From JARRJS01 sp037388885 (lineage in GTDB: Bacteria > Gemmatimonadota > Gemmatimonadetes > Longimicrobiales > RSA9): a DNA stretch of 11,333 bases. Positions 6,125 to 11,333 of the stretch are shown here, in pieces. Under the pieces are notes generated by a model. The model saw only the letters and a program-made list of their open reading frames with translations. It was not told the DNA's origin and made no database searches. The first letter of the stretch is position 1; every line of letters starts with the position of its first letter. Location of the stretch: assembly GCA_037388885.1 (NCBI GenBank), contig JARRJS010000129.1, positions 1 through 11,333 on the forward strand. The letters run 5' to 3'. A program made the translations under genes and the position numbers.

Positions 6125-7846
6125 TCATTGCGCACGCGCCGCCGAGGCCCGCGGCAGCCTGACCGTCACCATGGTACCCTTCCCCGGCCCCGTTCGGAGC
6201 TCCAGCTCGCCTCCATGGGCCCGGGCGATCTGCCGGGCGATGGGCAGTCCCAGCCCCGTGCCCTCGGCGCGCGTCGAGTAGAACGGCTCGAAAACGTGCT
6301 CGATGTCCTCAGCCGGGATGCCCGGGCCCTCGTCGCGGATCCGGACATGAATCTCTCCCTCGCCAGGATCGTCGATCTCGAGCGTTGCTCGACCGCCGCG
6401 CTCCAGGGCCTGGCCGGCGTTCAGGAGCAGGTTGACGAACAGCCGCTCCAGGGCCACCGCGTCGCCCTCCACCTCGACGGCCTGGTCCGGGAGCTTCGCC
6501 TCGAGGACAGCGCCCGCCGTGGCGAAGGTCGGCTGGGCCACCTGGACGGCGCCGTTGAGCGGCCCACGCAGATCCAGCGGCTCCAGGGCGACGCGCCCGC
6601 TGCGGGCCACCTGGAGCGCGCCGCCAACCGACCGGTCGAGGCCGTCGATCCGGCGGAGCGTGCGGGCGACCAGCATGCGGGCGTCGCCGTCATCGGGAGT
6701 CATCTCCTCGACCCGTTGGAGATCCAGCCGGATCGAGGTCAGGGGGTTTCGCACCTCATGGGCGAGGGAGGCGGCGAATTCGCCGACCGCTGCGAGGGCC
6801 TGGCGCCGCGACAGCTGGTCGAGGGTGCTTCGGAGGCTCGCCGTCATGACATTGAACGCACGCCCGACGCGACCCACCTCGTCGTCGCCGGTCGCTTCCA
6901 CCTCCCGCTTGAGGTCACCCCGCGCCACCGCTTCCGCGCCCGCTGCGAGCCGTCGCAGGTCCCGGGTGGTCCGGCGGGTAAGCACTGTCGCCAGCCCGAG
7001 GACGAGGAGCGTCACGCCGGCGAGGATCCAGAGGTTCCGCCGTGCACTCTCCCGGAACGGTTCCACGAAGGGCGTGACGGGTGCCGCAAGGGCGAGGCCG
7101 ACGGGTGGGTCCCGGAGCATCCGTCGCACCGACATCCAGTCCTTCTCCTGCCAGCGGAACCGATCGCGGACGAGGAGAAACGGATCGATGGACAGGGGCA
7201 GGAGCGCCGCGCCCGTCGCCGGCTCGAACGCGCCCAGGACGGAACCCGCCACACCGCTCCAGGTGGCCGTCTCCGACAGTAGCGTCTCCAGCCGCACGGA
7301 CGCCTCGATGGTGCCCAGCCTTCTGCCGGAACCGATGCCATAAATGCCGAGCCGCATGGGCAACACCCGCACGGCCGGCGGTGGGAGTCGGTCATCCACG
7401 CCTGCCGTCCTGCCGCTCCACACCGGCTCACCGGCGGCGTCGAGGATCCGGAGGGCCGCCACCGTGCCCCGAAGGTCCTCGAGGATCGTCCGGAATTCGC
7501 GGTCCGCGGCGAATGGGGCCGATCGCCCTCGAACCGCTCCCGGTCCGGTTTGGCTCGCGGACGCGACCGCTGGAGGGGTCGATGAGGTGGTGGTCCCGCC
7601 AAGGGCGGTCTGCACTACCCGAGACTCGGCGACACGGAGGATATCGCTGCGGACGGCGAGCCAGCGGAGCCCGACGCCGTGGCTGACCTCGTCCAGGGAA
7701 GCTTCGAGACGACCGCGCAGAAGCATCTCGCCGGAACGCTGAGCCGTTCGGTTGAACCAGGAGCTCAGCAGGACCAGAGGGAGGACCGCGCCGATCAGCA
7801 CGATCAGGAAGATCCGGCTCCGCAGGGAGAGGCTGATGCGCCCCAT
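6125..7846 (-). CDS. Membrane sensor histidine kinase (periplasmic sensor-HAMP-HisKA-HATPase)
   Basis: The 573-residue protein has an N-terminal membrane helix (about 12-30), a periplasmic region (about 31-270) and a second helix (about 271-290), followed by HAMP (about 291-345). The H-box is SLAHEVRNPLTSIR with phospho-acceptor His363. The ATPase domain shows an N-box NLLLNAGQAL (472-481), DEGPGIP (505-511), FEPFYST and GTGLGLPIA. The periplasmic part contains a Ser/Thr/Ala/Pro-rich linker near residues 84-105 and a Cache-like stretch (LRILDAAGEPVWSG); the Cache call is tentative and the signal is unknown. The start is ATG 7846, preceded by AAGGA about 7 nt upstream; a TTG 36 bases earlier is in frame but less likely. 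The kinase group matches partners of NtrC-type regulators, here encoded two genes downstream. Confidence 0.94.
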   Translation of the reverse strand: MGRISLSLRSRIFLIVLIGAVLPLVLLSSWFNRTAQRSGEMLLRGRLEASLDEVSHGVGLRWLAVRSDILRVAESRVVQTALGGTTTSSTPPAVASASQTGPGAVRGRSAPFAADREFRTILEDLRGTVAALRILDAAGEPVWSGRTAGVDDRLPPPAVRVLPMRLGIYGIGSGRRLGTIEASVRLETLLSETATWSGVAGSVLGAFEPATGAALLPLSIDPFLLVRDRFRWQEKDWMSVRRMLRDPPVGLALAAPVTPFVEPFRESARRNLWILAGVTLLVLGLATVLTRRTTRDLRRLAAGAEAVARGDLKREVEATGDDEVGRVGRAFNVMTASLRSTLDQLSRRQALAAVGEFAASLAHEVRNPLTSIRLDLQRVEEMTPDDGDARMLVARTLRRIDGLDRSVGGALQVARSGRVALEPLDLRGPLNGAVQVAQPTFATAGAVLEAKLPDQAVEVEGDAVALERLFVNLLLNAGQALERGGRATLEIDDPGEGEIHVRIRDEGPGIPAEDIEHVFEPFYSTRAEGTGLGLPIARQIARAHGGELELRTGPGKGTMVTVRLPRASAARAQ

Positions 7847-7935
7847 TCCGTCTTCCTTGGAAGAAGGAGCCTTCAGTATCAAGCTACCGGTCCGCCGAGG
7901 TCATCGCGGCCATCGAATCGAACGGTTCCCTGCGC

Positions 7936-8391
7936 TCAACCGCTAACGCGTCGCTCGCATTCCCCCTTCAGATTGTTCAACGACGCTTCGATCGCCCGGC
8001 GCCAGCGCGGTTCCATGAGCCACCGGTCCAGGATCGGGCCAAGGACCGGAGGGGGCATGGTGTAACGCAGCCGGTACGTGAATCGGGTGCCGGCGTCCGC
8101 CGGTTCGAATCTCCAGTCTCCGCGAACCGGAGGGCCTTCGATGGAGTGAGCGCTCCACCCCTTGCCGGGCTCGAAGCTCCGCACCTCCATGCGCACCGGG
8201 AAACCGATGCCCAGCATTCGACCGGTGTATTCCACGCGGGCGCCCGTCTTCAAGGGCGGCGGCGTCAACAGCCTCCAACCCTCGATGCCGTCTTCCCAGA
8301 AGTCGAGGTCGCCTTCCCATTCGGTGACGACATAGCGGAACACCGAATCCGGTGACGCCGCGATCTGTACGGAACGGGCTACGTCGGCCAT
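7936..8391 (-). CDS. SRPBCC-superfamily (polyketide cyclase/START-like) protein
   Basis: A protein of about 151 residues with the SRPBCC layout: an N-terminal strand ending in ARSVQIAASPDSVFRYV, then a domain with GWRLLTPPPLKTGARVEY, GIGFPVRMEVRSFEPGKGW and WRFEPADAGTRFTYRLRY, and a C-terminal helix EASLNNLKGECERRV. Members have a deep hydrophobic pocket and bind or process small lipophilic ligands; the ligand here is unknown. There is no signal peptide, so it is probably cytoplasmic. Two starts are possible: ATG 8391 with GGAG 6 nt upstream, chosen here, or ATG 8415, which directly abuts the stop of the upstream DUF362 gene (TGAATG) and adds 8 residues. Either way the two genes are tightly coupled. 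Confidence 0.83.
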   Translation of the reverse strand: MADVARSVQIAASPDSVFRYVVTEWEGDLDFWEDGIEGWRLLTPPPLKTGARVEYTGRMLGIGFPVRMEVRSFEPGKGWSAHSIEGPPVRGDWRFEPADAGTRFTYRLRYTMPPPVLGPILDRWLMEPRWRRAIEASLNNLKGECERRVSG

Positions 8392-8415
8392 GACGGTCTC
8401 CAATCCGTCCGCCAT

Positions 8416-9657
8416 TCACATCAGGTACGGCATCTGCCTGCGCTGGCCGGTGGACCCGGGCGGCAGCGGACTCTTCAGCTCCTGCACGCCCCAGATGTTG
8501 GCAATCGCCGACCAGGGGATGACCTGCGGCCGCTTGAACCGGCGCCGCACCTGCTCCAGCGGCGCGCCGCGCACCTCGATGTCCTCCAGGCGGGTGGGGG
8601 TCATCCCGACGCCCCACGCCGCGGCAAAGGTGGGCACCTCGGCGGGCTGGATCCCCATGGTCGCCGCGCCCACCATGTCCGTGGCCAGCGGGTCGGTGCC
8701 CGCGATGATCAGTCCCATGTCCACCAGGTCGCCGGTGGAAGGGCCGTTCCCCTCCATGGCCTGCGAGGCGTCGATCACCGTCAGCCCCATCCGATTCGCG
8801 CGCACCATGTCAACGATCTCGTACGCCACGCCCGGCGACCGGGCGGCCGCCGCGTGGTCGTGCAGCCACGAGCGCACCGAGTAGTAGACGGTGCCGGGGT
8901 AGAGGCCGATGACGTTCTTCATGCCCAGGGTCACCGTCGCCAGCACGTGGGTCTTCATCATGGGCACCGACACCAGCATGTCGACTTCGGTGAGGGACCG
9001 GTGCAGCGTGATGTGGTCGAAGACGTAGCCGCCCTTCAGGTCCACATCGACCAGATCGCCCGAGTGGAGGTTCACCAGCGGCACGTGCAGGGATTTGGCG
9101 AGGTCGGTGTAGCCCAGCTGGTCGAACACGTACTGCTGCATCGGGTCCAGGATCTCCCGGCTCTTCGTACGGTACTGGACACCGCCCTTCACGTTGAAGC
9201 CGGTGCCGGCCGCCGAGCCTTCGCCGATGAGCACTTCCTTGCCCGCGCCCTTCATGAGCGACGCCAGCATCCGGATCACCACCGGCTTCGTCGTCATGAT
9301 GGGGCTTTCGGCCACCAGGTTGGGCTTGAGCATGATCCGATGCTTCCCCGCCGTCACCGTCTCGATGCCGCCCAGCAGGTCGATGACCTCTTCCACAGCC
9401 CGGGCCACGTCGCCGTTCCTCACCCGGGCAATGCCGACCACGGGCCCCTCGCCTCCCAGGAAGGTCGGCCAGGGCGTCACGGTGGCGAGCGCCAGCGAGC
9501 TCACGCCCGTCTTGATGAAATCGCGCCGGGTCCACGAGCGGGCCCGGGACGCGTGCTCCCCAGGCAGATCGAGAAGCCGCAGCAGGTCGCGTGGGCCGGG
9601 CCGGGCATGGAACGGTTTGAGACCGGGGATCGACGGATGATGGTGCGCGTGGGACAT
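8416..9657 (-). CDS. Tat-exported DUF362 domain protein
   Basis: The 413-residue protein carries a twin-arginine motif TRRDFIK (43-49) followed by a hydrophobic stretch GVSSLALATV, indicating folded export by Tat. The motif is preceded by an unusual hydrophilic leader of about 40 residues with a His triplet (MSHAHHH). DUF362 hallmarks follow: KPNLV (111-115), GEGSAAGTGFN (145-155), PMMKTH (232-237), GMKNVIG (245-251), DASQAMEGNGP (296-306) and AGTDPLATDMVG (319-330). No cysteine is present, so the ferredoxin-like 4Fe-4S module of some family members is absent. The biochemical function of DUF362 is not generally established. The start at 9657 follows AGGAGG (9662-9667), 4 nt away; an upstream in-frame ATG (9783) adds 42 residues lacking family character. 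Its stop abuts the SRPBCC gene. Confidence 0.9.
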   Translation of the reverse strand: MSHAHHHPSIPGLKPFHARPGPRDLLRLLDLPGEHASRARSWTRRDFIKTGVSSLALATVTPWPTFLGGEGPVVGIARVRNGDVARAVEEVIDLLGGIETVTAGKHRIMLKPNLVAESPIMTTKPVVIRMLASLMKGAGKEVLIGEGSAAGTGFNVKGGVQYRTKSREILDPMQQYVFDQLGYTDLAKSLHVPLVNLHSGDLVDVDLKGGYVFDHITLHRSLTEVDMLVSVPMMKTHVLATVTLGMKNVIGLYPGTVYYSVRSWLHDHAAAARSPGVAYEIVDMVRANRMGLTVIDASQAMEGNGPSTGDLVDMGLIIAGTDPLATDMVGAATMGIQPAEVPTFAAAWGVGMTPTRLEDIEVRGAPLEQVRRRFKRPQVIPWSAIANIWGVQELKSPLPPGSTGQRRQMPYLM

Positions 9658-9661
9658 GGGA

Positions 9662-9667
9662 CCTCCT
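9662..9667 (-). promoter_or_regulatory. Shine-Dalgarno AGGAGG of the DUF362 gene
   Basis: A perfect AGGAGG on the minus strand sits 4 nt before ATG 9657. The spacing is short but the match is complete, and no comparable site precedes the in-frame ATG at 9783. It supports the shorter start, which places the Tat motif at residue 44. Confidence 0.7.
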
Positions 9668-9729
9668 GGCGGAGATGGCGGGCGTCGGGTACGTCGTGAA
9701 GAAGGCCACCCCATGCTGCAGGGATCGGC

Positions 9730-9743
9730 CGGTCGGCCGACCG
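9730..9743. promoter_or_regulatory. 14-bp perfect palindrome upstream of the DUF362 gene
   Basis: CGGTCGGCCGACCG is a perfect 14-bp palindrome in the 141-bp interval between the DUF4097 stop and the DUF362 start, 73-86 bp upstream of the DUF362 ATG. A symmetric operator is one reading. As RNA it could form a 5-bp stem with a GGCC loop downstream of the DUF4097 gene, but no T run follows. In GC-rich DNA such palindromes also arise by chance. Confidence 0.3.
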
Positions 9744-9798
9744 CTCCCCGGGTCCAATGTAGGCGCCCGGCCACATGATACAAGGCTGAGGGACCCCG

Positions 9799-10614
9799 TC
9801 AGGTGCCCGCGACCGCGATGTTCCCGTTCGTGGTACGCAGCGCGATGTCACCCTCACCCGTGCCCAGCGTCCCCGTCAGGGTCGTCCCCGTGCTCACCTG
9901 GTTCATCAGCACCAGGTTGGCGATGCTGATCGTGCCGTTGATCACCGTGGCCAACAGCATGGCGCTCGTCGTCGTCGGGATGGCCAGCGCCACGTTGCCG
10001 TTCACCGTCAGCAGGTCGATCGCCTCCGCGCCCGCGATCTCCACGTCGGCCGCGATGTTCCCGTTGGTCAGCCGCACCCGGGTCGACCCTGCGATGCCCG
10101 CCAGCGTGACGTTCCCGTTCACGTTCGTCACCGACGCACCGTCGCCCATGTCCGTCGCCGTCACGTTCCCGTTGACGTTCACCGCCCGCGCGGCGAGCCG
10201 GGCCGGGACCGTCACCTCGTACTCCACCTCCAGGGTGCACGGGTTCGTGTCCAGCGGCTGCACCGTCTGGACCACGATCTCATCCGCCGTCGCACTCACC
10301 TGCACCTGGAGCTGCGCCATCCATTGCTCCGCCTGGGACCGGCTGCAGTTGCGCACCCGCCGGAAGCCGGTGGCCCGCAGCGTGTCCCCCTGCGCCACGC
10401 CCGTGATGGTGATGTCGCCGTTGATGCCGACGACCCGGAAGCGCGTCCGCCCCGTCGCATCCTGCTGGTAATCGAAGGGCTCGCTCAGCACGACGTCGTC
10501 GGGGCCGACTCCCCAGTCGCAGCCCGCGGCAATCAGAGAAACCAGCAACCAGCGGAGCGCGGAGTGCATCAATGGGCGGGGCAGCCTTCGTGGCCGGTCG
10601 TTCGTCATGGCCAT
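9799..10614 (-). CDS. DUF4097 (adhesin-like beta-repeat) lipoprotein
   Basis: The 271-residue protein has a basic N-terminus, a hydrophobic stretch (about 18-31) and a lipobox-like AAG-Cys32, so it is likely an exported lipoprotein. The body is built from repeated NG turns typical of DUF4097: INGDITI (64-70), VNGNVTA (147-153), VNGNVTL (165-171), TNGNIAA (183-189), VNGNVAL (204-210), INGTISI (225-231) and TNGNIAV (262-268), consistent with a right-handed beta-solenoid fold. Cys90 and Cys126 could form a disulfide. The family is common in Gram-negative bacteria and its function is mostly unknown. The start may be ATG 10614 or, two codons later, ATG 10608; neither has a strong canonical Shine-Dalgarno, though a G run lies just upstream. 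It is transcribed divergently from the TonB-receptor start at 10952. Confidence 0.87.
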   Translation of the reverse strand: MAMTNDRPRRLPRPLMHSALRWLLVSLIAAGCDWGVGPDDVVLSEPFDYQQDATGRTRFRVVGINGDITITGVAQGDTLRATGFRRVRNCSRSQAEQWMAQLQVQVSATADEIVVQTVQPLDTNPCTLEVEYEVTVPARLAARAVNVNGNVTATDMGDGASVTNVNGNVTLAGIAGSTRVRLTNGNIAADVEIAGAEAIDLLTVNGNVALAIPTTTSAMLLATVINGTISIANLVLMNQVSTGTTLTGTLGTGEGDIALRTTNGNIAVAGT

Positions 10615-10885
10615 CCCCCGTGGAAAGGGTCCATGCCGAAAAGCTGCGCCGGCCGCGGCCCGGGGTCAACGATGTCGGAAGTTCTCACGATTCCGTTGCC
10701 TCGCCGTGTCCGGGCCGGTACCATTGTTGAAAGGGTGCACCTTTACGTCGAAGCCCGCCGATATGGATCGCCTTTCCAGGTGCCTGATCGGCCGGGCCAT
10801 GCTTTTTCGCCGGAGCCGTACTTCCACAAGTTCACCGTGCCTGTCCAGGGGGTATCCGGACGCCTACCCGGTACCTCTGTTCGTC

Positions 10886-10903
10886 CGGCCGTTGTATCGG
10901 CCG
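10886..10903. promoter_or_regulatory. Small stem-loop in the putative leader of the TonB-receptor gene
   Basis: CGGCCG-TTGTAT-CGGCCG forms a 6-bp stem with a 6-nt loop, ending 35 nt before the Shine-Dalgarno at 10939. It could be a leader hairpin or an operator; the repeat unit is itself palindromic and GC-rich, so chance is possible. Confidence 0.22.
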
Positions 10904-10938
10904 CGAAGTGGAGACGTAGACGCAACGTCACTCTCTCC

Positions 10939-10944
10939 GGAGGA
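10939..10944 (+). promoter_or_regulatory. Shine-Dalgarno GGAGGA of the TonB-receptor gene
   Basis: GGAGGA lies 7 nt before ATG 10952, giving a protein that begins directly with a signal peptide. This decides the start against the longer open frame upstream. Confidence 0.7.
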
Positions 10945-10951
10945 CAGGGAC

Positions 10952-11333
10952 ATGAGAACCAGAGCTTCCGTGTTCACCTCCTGGGGCGTTCTCATCGGCA
11001 TAGCCGTGGGAGCGTCCACCCTGGAGGCAGCCCCGAGCCGGCAGGCGTCCCAGGCGGTCCAGATCCAGGGGGTCGTCGTGGATCAGATGACCGGATCGCC
11101 TCTGGTCGTCGCGAGCGTGTCCATCGAGGGCACGTCGGTCGCGACGACGACGAGTCGCGAAGGGCGCTTCTCCCTCATGTACACGCCCAGCACCGACTTC
11201 ACCCTGGTCGTGACCATGATGGGCTACAAGCCGCACCGGCAAACGTAGTCTCCATCGGACAATCTGGGGAATCTGCGTATTGCCCTGGCGCCCGATCCCT
11301 TCGAATCGGAGGCCATCGTCGTCACCGGCATCG
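10952..11333 (+). pseudogene. TonB-dependent receptor N-terminus, interrupted by in-frame stop (runs off window)
   Basis: The gene begins with a signal peptide (MRTRASVFTSWGVLIGIAVG, cleavage probably near residue 26) and a carboxypeptidase-D-like regulatory domain: VVVDQMTGSPLVVASVSIEG, then SREGRFSL and LVVTMMGYKPHR. After 98 codons a TAG at 11246-11248 stops the frame, yet the same frame resumes with NLRIALAPDPF and EAIVVTGI, the usual junction into the TonB plug, and stays open to the window end. Between these, another frame reads ANVVSIGQSG, so one missing base near 11238-11240 (GG to GGG) and one extra base in the G4 run at 11266-11269 would restore a continuous protein. Such receptors import large substrates through the outer membrane in a TonB-dependent manner; the substrate cannot be told from this part. 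Whether the defect is a real mutation or a sequencing error is unresolved. Confidence 0.75.

Larger units (their letters stand above)
10615..10951. other. Divergent intergenic region (337 bp)
   Basis: The region separates the DUF4097 gene (minus) from the TonB-receptor gene (plus) and should hold promoters for both. I see no convincing -35/-10 or -24/-12 pair. It contains an 8-bp palindrome GGTGCACC (10733-10740), a stem-loop at 10886-10903, and the Shine-Dalgarno for the plus-strand gene. A plus-strand frame stays open through much of it but lacks coding character before the ATG at 10952. Confidence 0.6.

Noticed and set aside
9724..10903. Three copies of ATCGGCCG (9724, 10787, 10896) as a shared operator
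   Set aside because: The 8-mer is GC-rich and partly palindromic, spacing is irregular and the flanks differ; chance is sufficient.

Overview
The window is GC-rich, gene-dense DNA that reads as part of a draft or metagenome-derived bacterial genome, most likely Gemmatimonadota or a relative such as Acidobacteriota. That assignment is inference. It rests on the mix of families: a DUF2723 membrane protein, a PD40/TolB-type propeller lipoprotein next to an NtrC-type response regulator, a DUF4097 lipoprotein, a Tat-exported DUF362 protein, and a TonB-receptor start with a carboxypeptidase-D-like domain ending in a VVTG motif. No rRNA, tRNA, CRISPR or insertion sequence was seen.

Layout. (1) 1-1607 (+): the C-terminal part of a DUF2723 membrane protein, cut by the window edge. 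It converges on (2) 1630-~2113 (-): a broken alpha/beta-hydrolase remnant with no N-terminus and a one-base frameshift. (3) ~2114-2665: no complete gene, but informative. It holds inverted repeats, a strong sigma-54-type -24/-12 element, a good Shine-Dalgarno with an ATG, and then a 16-N assembly gap; beyond the gap lies a membrane-segment fragment resembling the end of a FtsX/MacB-type permease. (4) 7846-2666 (-): a sensor kinase, a propeller lipoprotein and a sigma-54-activating response regulator, collinear and probably one signalling unit. (5) 9657-7936 (-): a Tat-exported DUF362 protein directly followed by a SRPBCC protein. (6) 10614-9799 (-): a DUF4097 lipoprotein. It is divergent from (7) 10952-window end (+): the start of a TonB-dependent receptor broken by a stop codon that two small homopolymer indels would explain.

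How the parts may work together. The kinase has a periplasmic sensor region, HAMP, HisKA and HATPase. The regulator has an intact receiver Asp, Walker A/B, GAFTGA loop and Fis-type helix-turn-helix, so it should activate sigma-54 promoters. The best sigma-54 promoter I found lies about 330 bp beyond the regulator's 3' end, faces the opposite way, and has a 7-5-7 inverted repeat about 85 bp upstream of the predicted transcription start, where an enhancer site is expected. I infer that this two-component system controls the gene starting at 2401, which is mostly hidden by the assembly gap and may be an efflux-type permease. Three broken reading-frame sites, all at short G/C runs, mean that sequencing or assembly error must be weighed against true gene decay.
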